DNA of 21,102 nt from JAYEJW01 sp034716535 (lineage in GTDB: Bacteria; Pseudomonadota; Gammaproteobacteria; Chromatiales; Chromatiaceae): contig JAYEJW010000650.1 in assembly GCA_034716535.1 (NCBI GenBank), positions 1 to 21,102 on the forward strand, in the 5' to 3' direction. Positions 8,659 to 16,961 of this stretch are shown here, piece after piece. The notes beneath the pieces are model-generated. The model saw only the letters and a program-made list of their open reading frames with translations, did no database searches and was not told where the DNA came from. The stretch's first letter is position 1. Each line of letters starts with the position of its first letter. Made by a program: the position numbers and the translations under genes.

Positions 8659-9641
8659 GCACCTCCGCCGCCCAGCTCGACCCGCAGGGAAACCTCAAGC
8701 ATTTCCTCACGATCGAGGGCCTGAGCCGGGGGCTCCTGACCGAGATCCTGGACAAGGCCGAGGGCTTTCTCGGCGTCGCCCAGCAGGCAGTGAAAAAGGT
8801 GCCCCTTTGTCGGGGCAAGATCGTCGCCAACCTGTTTTTCGAGACCAGTACCCGCACCCGCACCACCTTCGAGCTGGCGGCAAAACGGCTGTCCGCCGAC
8901 GTGCTGAACCTCAACATCAGCACGTCCGCCACCGCGAAGGGAGAGACCTTGCTCGACACCCTGCGCAACCTCGAGGCCATGCACGTGGACATGTTCGTGG
9001 TGCGCCATGCCGACAGCGGCGCCGCCCACTTCATCGCCGAGCACGCGAATCCTCATGTGAGTGTCCTCAACGCCGGCGACGGCCGCCATTCACATCCCAC
9101 CCAGAGCATGCTGGATATGTTCACCATCCGCCAGCACAAGAGTCGGTTCGAGAATTTGAGCGTCGCCATCGTCGGCGACATCCAGCACTCGCGCGTGGCC
9201 CGATCCCAGATCCTGGCGCTGAACACCCTGGGCACCCGAGAGGTGCGGGTCATCGCTCCGCGGACCCTGGTTCCGTCCTGCGCCGATGCGCTGGGGGCGG
9301 AGGTCTTCCACGACTTGCGCGAGGGCGTACGCGATGTGGACGTGGTCATCACGTTGCGTCTGCAGCGGGAGCGCATGCGCGGCGCCATGCTGCCGAGCGA
9401 GCACGAGTACTTTCAGCTCTTCGGCCTCACCGAGGAGCGCCTGAGCACCGCCAAGCCGGACGCCATCGTCATGCATCCAGGCCCCATCAATCGCGGTGTG
9501 GAGATGGACTCCCAGGTAGCCGACGGCCCGCGCTCCGTGATTCTGGAGCAGGTGAGCAACGGAATCGCCGTGCGAATGGCCGTCATGTCCATGTGTATCG
9601 GCACTCAGAATCTACGCGGTCAGGGCGATTCCGATGGCTGA
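8655..9641 (+). CDS. pyrB: Aspartate carbamoyltransferase catalytic chain (PyrB)
   Basis: This enzyme condenses carbamoyl phosphate and aspartate to N-carbamoylaspartate, the committed step of pyrimidine synthesis. The carbamoyl phosphate site STRTRTTFE is at 65-73, with the loop TSATAKGET at 90-98, GDGRHSHPTQ at 141-150, VGDIQHSRVARS at 173-184 and MHPGPINRGVEMD near the C-terminus. At 328 residues it has the longer N-terminus typical of enzymes that assemble with a dihydroorotase-like partner and have no PyrI regulatory chain. No pyrI is present here, and the next gene is such a partner. Its ATG overlaps the pyrR stop, and its last 8 bases overlap the next gene. Confidence 0.97.
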   Translation: MSTSAAQLDPQGNLKHFLTIEGLSRGLLTEILDKAEGFLGVAQQAVKKVPLCRGKIVANLFFETSTRTRTTFELAAKRLSADVLNLNISTSATAKGETLLDTLRNLEAMHVDMFVVRHADSGAAHFIAEHANPHVSVLNAGDGRHSHPTQSMLDMFTIRQHKSRFENLSVAIVGDIQHSRVARSQILALNTLGTREVRVIAPRTLVPSCADALGAEVFHDLREGVRDVDVVITLRLQRERMRGAMLPSEHEYFQLFGLTEERLSTAKPDAIVMHPGPINRGVEMDSQVADGPRSVILEQVSNGIAVRMAVMSMCIGTQNLRGQGDSDG

Positions 9642-10935
9642 TGGCCTGAAGATCAGCATCCGGAACGGCCGGATCATCGATCCGGCGAACGACATCGATA
9701 CGGAATCGGACCTGCACATCTCCGACGGGCGCATTGCCGCCGTGGGGCCGGCACCGTCGGGCTTTCGGGCGGACCGTACGCTGGACGCCCGCGGCCATGT
9801 AGTCTGTCCCGGACTGGTGGACCTGTGCGCGCGGCTGCGCGAGCCCGGACTCGAGCACAAGGCCACCATTGCCGGTGAGACCGCAGCGGCGGCAGCGGGA
9901 GGCATTACCACCTTGTGCTGTCCGCCGGATACCCAGCCGGTCATTGATACTCCCGCGGTCGCCCATCTCGTCTCCCAGACCGCCGAGCGTGTCGGCAAGG
10001 CGCGCGTAATCCCCGCAGGCGCCCTCACCCGGGGACTGAAGGGTGAGCAGATCAGCGAGATGGCCGCACTCAAGCACGCCGGCTGTCCGGTCATGAGCCA
10101 TGCGGACCAGCCGATCAAGAACACCCAGGTCCAACGCCGAGCAATGGAGTACGCGTCCACCTTCGGCCTCACCGTGTTCCTGCGCCCGGAGGATCCCTAC
10201 CTACGAGACCAAGGCTGCGTCCACGAAGGGCGGATGAGCACCCGTTTGGGTCTGCCCGGAATCCCGGAAGCGGCCGAAACCGTCGCACTGGCCCGAGACC
10301 TCGCCCTCGCCGAGCAGACCGAGGCGCGGGTTCACTTCCGCGGGCTCTCCTCAGGCCGCGCAAGCGAGAAGCTCGCAGACGCGCAGCGACGAAAGATACC
10401 GGCCAGCGCCGACGTGAGCGCTCACCAGCTGTTTCTCACGGAAGAGGATCTGGAGGATTTCGACGCCAACTGCCACATCCTGCCGCCGGCGCGCGCGGAA
10501 AGAGACCGGACCGCACTTCGCGCCGCCGTGGCCCGCGGGGACATTGCGGCCATCTGCTCCGACCACCAACCCCACGAGGAAGATGCCAAGCTCGCGCCCT
10601 TCCCTGCCACGGCGCCCGGCATCTCGGCCCTGGAAACCCTGCTGCCGCTGACTTTGCGGCTCGTCGCCGAGGGCCTGATGGACCTGCGTACCGCAATCAC
10701 CCGGCTTACGTTCGGGCCGGCCGAGATCCTCGGCCTGGGCTCGGGAAGGCTGGACGACGGGCGGGTCGCCGATGTCTGCGTCTTCGATCCGCAGGCACAC
10801 TGGGTGGTGTCGCCGGGGAACCTGGTCAGTCAGGGACTGAATACTCCCTTCCTCGGATGGGAGATCCAGGGCCGGGTGAGCTGGACCCTGCTCGCCGGCC
10901 GGATCGTCTTCGAACGAGACCGCGAGGCACCATGA
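9634..10935 (+). CDS. pyrC': Inactive dihydroorotase-like protein (PyrC'/PyrX), ATCase partner
   Basis: This is an amidohydrolase-fold protein of 433 residues, homologous to class I dihydroorotase but probably catalytically dead. The zinc motif normally read as DxHxHLREPG is DLCARLREPG here (residues 63-72), so both histidines are replaced, by C65 and R67. The later HxxHxS-type motif is VHFRGLSS (233-240), with the second histidine lost. SDHQPH at 309-314 is retained. In Pseudomonas such PyrC' proteins hold the PyrB dodecamer together, and a separate active PyrC makes dihydroorotate. That role is inferred here from sequence and from the 8-base overlap with pyrB. Automatic pipelines would likely label it an active dihydroorotase. 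Its stop overlaps the next start as ATGA. Confidence 0.92.
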   Translation: MADGLKISIRNGRIIDPANDIDTESDLHISDGRIAAVGPAPSGFRADRTLDARGHVVCPGLVDLCARLREPGLEHKATIAGETAAAAAGGITTLCCPPDTQPVIDTPAVAHLVSQTAERVGKARVIPAGALTRGLKGEQISEMAALKHAGCPVMSHADQPIKNTQVQRRAMEYASTFGLTVFLRPEDPYLRDQGCVHEGRMSTRLGLPGIPEAAETVALARDLALAEQTEARVHFRGLSSGRASEKLADAQRRKIPASADVSAHQLFLTEEDLEDFDANCHILPPARAERDRTALRAAVARGDIAAICSDHQPHEEDAKLAPFPATAPGISALETLLPLTLRLVAEGLMDLRTAITRLTFGPAEILGLGSGRLDDGRVADVCVFDPQAHWVVSPGNLVSQGLNTPFLGWEIQGRVSWTLLAGRIVFERDREAP

Positions 10936-11807
10936 CCGAGAACGCCCACCGCGACACCGTCTTCCTCGAGGAAGGCGAGATCTTGAGTCACGAGGCCCAC
11001 GCGGCCGATCAGTTCGTGCTGCGGCTGTGGGCGCCGGAGTGTGCCCGTCACGCCCGGCCCGGGACCTTCGCTCACCTGCGCTGCGATCCCCTGCTGCCGA
11101 TGCGCCGTCCCTTGTCCTTCATGCGCGCAAATCCGACCGAGAGCTGGGTGGAGTTTCTCTACAAGGCCGTGGGCGAAGGTACGCACCTTCTGGCGGCCAA
11201 GCGTCCCGGCGAGGTTATCAGCCTGCTCGGACCAATCGGTCATCCCTTCCAAGTCCACCCCGAGCGCCCGCGGCCACTGCTCATCGGTGGCGGCGTAGGC
11301 ATTCCGCCCATGGTCTTCCTCGCCGACACCCTGCGCTACCAGCGCCACATACGGCCGTTCGCCGTCCTCGGTTCGGAGGTACCCTTCCCGTTCCCGGCAC
11401 GTCCTTCCCAGTATCTCATCCCCGGGCTGCCTCCGGAGGTCATCGCTGCCATGCCCCTCCTGGAAGACTGGGGTCTGCCGAGCCGGCTGGCGAGCCGCCA
11501 AGGCTACCCGGGGTGCTTCGAAGGATTCGTGACGGAGCTCGCCCGCAATTGGCTGGAGACCTTGGACCCGGCGACGCTCGCCGAGGTGGAGGTCTTCGCC
11601 TGCGGCCCCCACCCGATGCTCGAGGCCGTTGCCCGGCTGGCGCGGGAGCTCGGCCTGCCCTGTCAGGTCTCCCTCGAAGAATTCATGGCCTGCGGGGTGG
11701 GCGGCTGCGCGGGCTGCGTGGTGTCCGTGCAGACCCCGAACGGCGCCGCCATGAAGCGCGTCTGTGTGGACGGACCTGTATTCGATGCGAGACAGGTCTT
11801 CGCCTGA
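10932..11807 (+). CDS. pyrK: PyrK-like dihydroorotate dehydrogenase electron-transfer subunit
   Basis: This is a ferredoxin-reductase-type flavoprotein of 291 residues. It has the FAD motif RRPLS (58-62), the nucleotide loop GGGVGIPP (119-126), CGPHPML (224-230) and a C-terminal [2Fe-2S] cysteine set C254-x4-C259-x2-C262-x15-C278. These are features of PyrK, which passes electrons from class 1B dihydroorotate dehydrogenase to NAD+. No pyrD is in the window, and gammaproteobacteria mostly use the quinone-linked class 2 enzyme. The partner is therefore uncertain, and a related reductase subunit is possible. The protein has an extra stretch near 150-200 compared with typical PyrK of about 260 residues. 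The ATG overlaps the stop of the preceding gene, so it is co-translated with the pyr genes. Confidence 0.85.
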   Translation: MTENAHRDTVFLEEGEILSHEAHAADQFVLRLWAPECARHARPGTFAHLRCDPLLPMRRPLSFMRANPTESWVEFLYKAVGEGTHLLAAKRPGEVISLLGPIGHPFQVHPERPRPLLIGGGVGIPPMVFLADTLRYQRHIRPFAVLGSEVPFPFPARPSQYLIPGLPPEVIAAMPLLEDWGLPSRLASRQGYPGCFEGFVTELARNWLETLDPATLAEVEVFACGPHPMLEAVARLARELGLPCQVSLEEFMACGVGGCAGCVVSVQTPNGAAMKRVCVDGPVFDARQVFA

Positions 11808-11828
11808 CGCTCGTGCGATACGGCGTTT

Positions 11829-11853
11829 GTAGTACTCCCTGTCGGAGTACTAC
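11829..11853. terminator. Perfect 10-bp stem-loop between convergent pyrK and pilU
   Basis: GTAGTACTCC, a five-base loop CTGTC, and GGAGTACTAC form a perfect hairpin between the 3' ends of the plus-strand pyr operon and the minus-strand pilTU operon. The right arm covers the pilU stop codon at 11850-11852. Neither side has a T-run, so it is not a textbook intrinsic terminator. It may stabilise 3' ends or be a bidirectional terminator of atypical form. Confidence 0.45.
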
Positions 11854-12971
11854 TGTCTGTCAACAAGCGATATACCGTCCAATTCCTCGTCGAGGCGCCC
11901 GTTCTCGGCGGAGCTGCCAAGTTTGATCGCCAAGCGCACCTCGTTTGCCGAATCGGCATACTTCAACGCGTCCTCGTAGGAGATCTCTCCCTCCTTGTAG
12001 AGCTCGAACAGGGCCTGATCGAAGGTGATCATGCCGTGCTCTCTGGACCTTTTCATCAACTCTTTGAGTTTGTGCACTTCGCCCTTATGGATCAGATCCG
12101 ATGCAAGCGGGGTGTTGATAAGCACCTCTATGATTGCCCTGCGTCCCTTGCCTCCTGCGCGGGGCGCCAGCTGCTGTGCAACGATGCCCTTCAAATTCAG
12201 TGAGAGGTCGACGAAAAGTTGCTCGCGAGCATCCTCAGGAAAGAAGTTGATGATGCGATCCAGGGCCTGATTGGCGTTGTTGGCGTGCAAGGTGGCCAAC
12301 ACCAGATGGCCGGTCTCTGCGAAGATGATTGCCTGCTCCATCGTCGTTCGGGTACGAATCTCACCGATGAGAATCACATCGGGTGCCTGGCGCAGGGTGT
12401 TTTTGAGCGCGACCTCGAACGACTCGGTGTCCACCCCCACCTCGCGCTGGGTGATGATGCAGCCATCGTGCCCGTGGACGAACTCGATGGGGTCCTCGAT
12501 GGTGATGATGTGGCCCGTACTGTGGCGGTTGCGGTAGCCCAGCATCGCTGCAAGTGAAGTGGATTTTCCGGTACCTGTCGCCCCAACGAAGATCACCATC
12601 CCCCGCTTGGTCATGGCGAGGTTGCGTATGACGGCCGGTAGCCGAAGCTCCTCGAATGTCGGGATATGGCTCTCGATCCGACGCAGGACCATCCCCGCCG
12701 CGTCCCGCTGCACGAAAGCGCTCACGCGGAAGCGGCCGACGCCCTTGGCATCGATGGAGAACTGGCACTCCTTCGTCTCTTCGAACTCCTTCTGCTGTTT
12801 CTCGTTCATCACGCTATAGACGATCTCGCGCGCTTTCCGCGCACTGAGACACTCTTCGCCAACGGGGGAGATGGTGCCGTCGAGCTTGACCGACGGCGGC
12901 CTGTCGGCGGTGATGAACAGATCCGAGCCCTTTTTTCGGACCAACAGGATGAGCAGTTGATTGAGATCCAC
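11850..12971 (-). CDS. pilU: PilU, type IV pilus retraction ATPase accessory
   Basis: This is a hexameric GspE/PilT-type ATPase that assists PilT in pulling in the pilus. From the preferred start it has 373 residues. Walker A GATGTGKST is at about 130-138, Walker B ILIGEIR at about 199-205, with ITIEDPIEF before it and the histidine box AETGHLVLATLHAN after it. The GSDLFITADRPPSVKLDG N-terminus and the acidic C-terminal tail are typical of PilU, as opposed to PilT. I chose the GTG at 12971 because GGGGGA stands six bases upstream and it gives the usual family N-terminus. A TTG five codons earlier, at 12986, also keeps the frame. It lies 36 bp downstream of pilT in an evident operon. Confidence 0.95.
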   Translation of the reverse strand: MDLNQLLILLVRKKGSDLFITADRPPSVKLDGTISPVGEECLSARKAREIVYSVMNEKQQKEFEETKECQFSIDAKGVGRFRVSAFVQRDAAGMVLRRIESHIPTFEELRLPAVIRNLAMTKRGMVIFVGATGTGKSTSLAAMLGYRNRHSTGHIITIEDPIEFVHGHDGCIITQREVGVDTESFEVALKNTLRQAPDVILIGEIRTRTTMEQAIIFAETGHLVLATLHANNANQALDRIINFFPEDAREQLFVDLSLNLKGIVAQQLAPRAGGKGRRAIIEVLINTPLASDLIHKGEVHKLKELMKRSREHGMITFDQALFELYKEGEISYEDALKYADSANEVRLAIKLGSSAENGRLDEELDGISLVDRQ

Positions 12972-13007
12972 GGTGTTCCCCCGCAATGGTCTCTGTCGAG
13001 GATATCC

Positions 13008-14045
13008 CTAAGTAAACGCTTCTTTGTTCTGAGCCTTGGCCTTCGCGTCCGCTCGCTTGATGAGACCTTTCTTCACCAGGGCCTGAAGATTCTGGTCAAG
13101 GGTCTGCATGCCCACCGCTTGGCCCGTCTGGATCGCAGAATACATCTGGGCCACCTTGTCCTCTCGGATGAGATTGCGGATGGCGGGCGTACCGATCATG
13201 ATCTCGTGGGCGGCGATCCGGCCTCCACCGATCTTCTTGAACAGAGTCTGAGCCACTACCGCGCGCAAGGATTCCGAGAGCATCGAGCGCACCATGCTCT
13301 TCTCCGCCGCCGGAAAGACATCGATGATGCGATCGATCGTCTTTGCCGCCGAGCTCGTATGCAGGGTCCCGAACACCAGGTGACCGGTCTCGGCCGCGGT
13401 CAGCGCCAGACGGATCGTCTCCAGATCCCGCATCTCGCCGACAAGAATGATGTCCGGATCCTCACGCAAGGCCGAGCGCAGGGCCTCGCTGAAGCCCAAG
13501 GTGTCGCGGTGCACCTCACGTTGATTCACCAAACACTTCTTACTGGTGTGTGCGAACTCGATGGGGTCTTCGATGGTGAGTATGTGTGCATACTCTTTGT
13601 CGTTGAGGTGATCGATCATGGCCGCCAAGGTCGTCGATTTGCCCGAGCCTGTGGGGCCGGTCACCAGGACGAGGCCGCGTGGTACGTTGATGATGTCTTT
13701 GAATATACCTGGTGCACCCAACTCCTCGAGACTGAGCACCTTGGAGGGAATGGTTCGGAAGACCGCGGCTGCCCCCCGCTTCTGGTTGAATGCATTGACA
13801 CGGAAGCGCGCCAGGCCCGGGATCTCGAAAGAGAAATCGGTCTCCAAGAACTCTTCGTAGTCCTTGCGCTGCTTGTCGTTCATGATGTCGTACACGAGGG
13901 AGTGGACAGCGCGGTGCTCCAAAGGGGCCACGTTGACGCGGCGCATGTCCCCGTCGATGCGGATCATGGGAGGGAGACCCGAGGAGAGGTGAAGATCCGA
14001 GGCGTTGTTCTTGACGCTGAAGGCGAGCAGCTCGGCAATATCCAC
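13008..14045 (-). CDS. pilT: PilT, type IV pilus retraction ATPase
   Basis: This is the motor ATPase that depolymerises pilin to retract type IV pili, acting at the cytoplasmic face of the pilus base. The 345 residues show ASDLHLSSGLPP (15-26), Walker A GPTGSGKST (130-138), the aspartate box TIEDPIEF, Walker B IILVGEMRD (199-207), the histidine box AETGHLVFGTLHTSSA (218-233) and the retraction motif AIRNLIRE (288-295). The GTG start at 14045 is supported by AAGGGAG six bases upstream. It is first in the pilT-pilU pair. A 145-base gap with no gene separates it from hypE, which is transcribed in the same direction. Confidence 0.97.
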   Translation of the reverse strand: MDIAELLAFSVKNNASDLHLSSGLPPMIRIDGDMRRVNVAPLEHRAVHSLVYDIMNDKQRKDYEEFLETDFSFEIPGLARFRVNAFNQKRGAAAVFRTIPSKVLSLEELGAPGIFKDIINVPRGLVLVTGPTGSGKSTTLAAMIDHLNDKEYAHILTIEDPIEFAHTSKKCLVNQREVHRDTLGFSEALRSALREDPDIILVGEMRDLETIRLALTAAETGHLVFGTLHTSSAAKTIDRIIDVFPAAEKSMVRSMLSESLRAVVAQTLFKKIGGGRIAAHEIMIGTPAIRNLIREDKVAQMYSAIQTGQAVGMQTLDQNLQALVKKGLIKRADAKAKAQNKEAFT

Positions 14046-14190
14046 GGAATTCTCCCTTCGGGTTCATGCGTGCGCTGTGGGGACCCGCTTAGAATAGCGT
14101 GAAAAGTCTCTCGGCGATGAGATCCCGGAGCACGAAATCCCCATTCTTAGAAGAACGTCAATGTATCGATCCCCGGCGGGGTCGTAGAAG

Positions 14191-15240
14191 CTAGCAGATC
14201 CGTGGCAACTGCTCTCCGGCCAGCCAGTCGACGATGCGTTGGCCGCCGAACGCGGTCTCCATCTGAACGAACCGGTGGGCATCTTCGACCACTTCGCCGA
14301 CAAGGGCGGACTGGACCCCGAGGGGATGGGCCCGCATTGCATCGAGCAGCGTCTGAGCTTGCTCGGCCGCGCAGATGGCGATCAACTTGCCTTCGTTGGC
14401 CACATAGAGGGGATCGAGCCCAAGCAGCTCGCAGGCCGCGGCCACCTCCGGTCGCACCGGGATTGCAGGCTCACGAATTTGCATGCCGACGCCGGACTGG
14501 TGCGCGAGCTCGTTGAGGGTGGTGGCGAGCCCGCCGCGGGTCGGGTCGCGCAGGCAATGTATGTCGGTACCCGTGTCGACCATCGCGGCGACCAGGCCAT
14601 GGAGGGCAGCGCTGTCGGACTCGATCTCTGTCCCGAAGCCCAGGTTCTCCCGCTTGGACATAACGGCGACCCCATGGTCGCCCACAGTGCCGCTCACCAG
14701 GATCGCATCGCCGGGGCAGGCACGATTCCCGGAGATGTTAACGCCCTCCGGAACCAGGCCGACGCCCGTGGTGGTGATGAAGACGCCGTCCGCCTTGCCG
14801 CGCTCTACGACCTTGGTGTCGCCGGTAACCACGGGGACGCCCGCCTCGTTTGCGGCGCGGGCCATGCTTGTCACGACGCGTGCCAGGTCGGCGAGCGGAA
14901 AGCCTTCCTCCAGGATGAAACCCGCAGCCAGATAGAGGGGCTTGGCGCCGGCCATGGCCACATCGTTGATGGTGCCATGTACCGCAAGGCAGCCAATGTC
15001 CCCGCCGGGGAAGAACAGGGGGGAGATCACGTGGCCGTCGGTACTCATCACCAGCCGTCCCGCGGGCGGATTGAACATGGCCTGGTCGTTGCCCTGGCGC
15101 AGCAGCTCGTTGTCCAGGTACCGCTTGAAGAGCTCTTCGATGAGCTGCGCCATGGCCCGGCCACCGCTGCCGTGGGTCATGTCCACCGCGCCGCGTGCCA
15201 GGTCGAGCCTCAGGGGAAAACGGCGGCCGGACCCCGGCAT
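14191..15240 (-). CDS. hypE: HypE, hydrogenase maturation protein (carbamoyl dehydratase)
   Basis: HypE takes a carbamoyl group from HypF onto its C-terminal cysteine, dehydrates it to thiocyanate with ATP, and passes the cyanide to the iron held by HypC-HypD. The frame is 349 residues, the usual size. VDMTHGSGGRAMAQLI is the standard N-terminal motif, and LRDPTRGGLATTLNELA and VANEGKL are the AIR-synthetase-like core. The chain ends in LPRIC, so the acceptor cysteine C349 is present at the extreme C-terminus. The start at 15240 overlaps the hypD stop as ATGA. It closes the hypCDE operon. Confidence 0.97.
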   Translation of the reverse strand: MPGSGRRFPLRLDLARGAVDMTHGSGGRAMAQLIEELFKRYLDNELLRQGNDQAMFNPPAGRLVMSTDGHVISPLFFPGGDIGCLAVHGTINDVAMAGAKPLYLAAGFILEEGFPLADLARVVTSMARAANEAGVPVVTGDTKVVERGKADGVFITTTGVGLVPEGVNISGNRACPGDAILVSGTVGDHGVAVMSKRENLGFGTEIESDSAALHGLVAAMVDTGTDIHCLRDPTRGGLATTLNELAHQSGVGMQIREPAIPVRPEVAAACELLGLDPLYVANEGKLIAICAAEQAQTLLDAMRAHPLGVQSALVGEVVEDAHRFVQMETAFGGQRIVDWLAGEQLPRIC

Positions 15241-16382
15241 CAGGCCGCCCGCCCCGGTTCGGCGTCGTCCGTATCGCGGAAGCGGCCATAGCTCCAGTAG
15301 GCGGCGCAGGCCCCCTCGGAGGAGACCATGCAGGAGCCCATGGGGTTCTCAGGCGTGCAAACGGTTCCGAAGAGCTTGCAATCGGTGGGCCGCTTGATCC
15401 CGCGCAGGATGCTCGGGCACTCGCATCCCTTGACCTCGCGGCCCTCTGGGGCGGCCACTGTAAAGCGCTGCTCCGCGTCGAGCTCGGCGAACCCGTCGGC
15501 GATGCGCAGGGCGCTGCTCGGAAGATGGCCCAGACCGCGCCATTCGAAGCTGTCGCGCAAGACGAAGACCTCGTTCATCAGGGCCTGGGCCTTGCGGTTG
15601 CCCTCGGGGGTGACGGCGCGGGTGTACTGGTTCTCCACCTCACATCGGCCATCGTTGATCTGGCGAATGAGCATCAGAGACGACTGCATCACGTCCAAAG
15701 GTTCGAAGCCGGCGATCACGAGGGGCGTGCCGAACTCGATGGGAACGAAGCCGTAGGGTCCACTGCCGATGACCGTGCTAACGTGTGAGGGCCCCAGGAT
15801 GCCGTCGATGGCGACCCTGTCCGGCTCTGCAAAGGAAAGGATCGTCCGCAGGGCAGGGGGGGTGAGAACGTGGTTGCAGAACACGGTGAAGTTGTTCAGG
15901 CCCTCCGTACGGGCCTGCTTCAGAGCCACCGCCGTGGGGGGCGTCGTCGTCTCGAAGCCGATGGCAAAGAGCACGACCTGCCGGTCCGCATTGGCCCGGG
16001 CGACGGCGAGTGCATCCTGAGTCGAATAGATCATACGGATGTCTGCACCGCCGGCCTTTGCCTTGAGCAGACTGCGGCGATCCCCGCCGGGTACTCGCAT
16101 CAGGTCGCCGTAGGTGCAGAGAATGACGTCTTTACCCTCCGCAAGAGCGATGGCCTGGTCGATCCGGGTGGTAGGAAGCACACATACCGGACAGCCGGGA
16201 CCGTGGACGAACCGCACGTTCTCGGGGCAAAGGTCCTGTACGCCGTAGCGGAAGATGGCGTGGGTGTGGCCGCCGCAGAACTCCATCAACCGGTACTCGC
16301 GCCCCGGATCCGCCGCTGCAGCGATGGCGGAGGCAAGCTTGCGCGCGAGCTCCTGGCTGCGGAACTCATCGATGTATTTCAT
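15240..16382 (-). CDS. hypD: HypD, hydrogenase maturation Fe-S scaffold protein
   Basis: With HypC, HypD assembles the Fe(CN)2CO unit of [NiFe]-hydrogenases. The 380 residues contain MEFCGGHTHAIFRYG with C36, GPGCPVCVLP with C64 and C67, FAIGFETTTPPTA, and GPSHVSTVIG. The C-terminal cysteines in GCECPSILRG, DCKLFGTVCTPENPMGSC and EGACAAYW include the [4Fe-4S] ligands. All expected signature residues are intact. The gene overlaps hypC by four bases and hypE by one, so the three are almost certainly translated together. Confidence 0.97.
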   Translation of the reverse strand: MKYIDEFRSQELARKLASAIAAAADPGREYRLMEFCGGHTHAIFRYGVQDLCPENVRFVHGPGCPVCVLPTTRIDQAIALAEGKDVILCTYGDLMRVPGGDRRSLLKAKAGGADIRMIYSTQDALAVARANADRQVVLFAIGFETTTPPTAVALKQARTEGLNNFTVFCNHVLTPPALRTILSFAEPDRVAIDGILGPSHVSTVIGSGPYGFVPIEFGTPLVIAGFEPLDVMQSSLMLIRQINDGRCEVENQYTRAVTPEGNRKAQALMNEVFVLRDSFEWRGLGHLPSSALRIADGFAELDAEQRFTVAAPEGREVKGCECPSILRGIKRPTDCKLFGTVCTPENPMGSCMVSSEGACAAYWSYGRFRDTDDAEPGRAA

Positions 16383-16627
16383 GAGGCCCCCTCCTGCCCG
16401 GCCTCGTCCAGCGCGCCGGCCTCGGCAATGAGCTGTAACGTACGCTCCGCCTCATCGGGACTGATCTTGTTCAGCGCGTAGCCCACGTGCACCAAGACAT
16501 AGTCTCCCACGGCCACTTCTTCCACCAGGGCCAGGGACACCTGCTTGCTCACCGTGCCAAGGGCAACGGTGGCCGTGTCCGTCGCCGCGTCCGTGGCGAC
16601 GATTTCTGCGGGAATTGCAAGGCACAT
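16379..16627 (-). CDS. hypC: HypC/HupF family hydrogenase maturation chaperone
   Basis: This small chaperone binds the iron precursor with HypD and delivers it to the hydrogenase large subunit. It has 82 residues and begins MCLAIPAEIV, with the essential cysteine at position 2; this fixes the start. GDYVLVHVGYALNKISPDEA at 41-60 is the usual C-terminal motif with H47. The last four bases overlap hypD. The genes hypA, hypB and hypF and the hydrogenase structural genes are not in the window. The 334 bases upstream should hold the operon promoter, but no sigma-54 type element with correct spacing was found. Confidence 0.96.
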   Translation of the reverse strand: MCLAIPAEIVATDAATDTATVALGTVSKQVSLALVEEVAVGDYVLVHVGYALNKISPDEAERTLQLIAEAGALDEAGQEGAS

Positions 16628-16961
16628 GCTGTCAACCTGTTCGGGTGTGGGTCACAGTTGCACAAGGAGTAATTACATCATACCCGAGCGAAAGTTCTGC
16701 GACGGACGTCGCGGCGCGCCAAGGGCGGACAGGAAGACCGGATGGCCAAGTCGGGCCCGCTCCCCTTGGCGAAGCTCGATCTTGAGCCAGCCGCCGGAAT
16801 CCGCCATTCTGATGCACCATCGCTTTCCCGCCTTGGGCCTACCGGGGATTGTAGCTGAATGGATCGGCGCAATAGCCGCGCCCCCGGCGCGCGTTTTGCC
16901 TCCACGACGGCGAGGGTCCCGATCGCGGAACCGAGCGCAAGAGCCTGTTTAGAGACCTGCC
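16628..16961. other. Divergent hypC-methyltransferase intergenic region
   Basis: These 334 bases separate the minus-strand hyp operon from the plus-strand methyltransferase. No coding region is supported in any frame. A short dyad GCGAC-GGAC-GTCGC lies around 16697-16710. I looked for sigma-54 and FNR-like sites because hyp operons are often anoxia-regulated, and saw none that fit well. Confidence 0.45.

Noticed and set aside
12666..14102. Plus-strand open frame of 478 codons over pilT and pilU
   Set aside because: It crosses two well-defined minus-strand genes and has no recognisable domain.
14239..15291. Plus-strand open frame of 350 codons over hypE
   Set aside because: It mirrors the confidently identified hypE; the residue pattern is that of a GC-rich shadow frame.
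16640..16665. Sigma-54-like promoter near hypC (GGGTCACAGTTGC)
   Set aside because: The distance between the GG and GC elements is 8 or 9 bases instead of 10, and the element points away from hypC.
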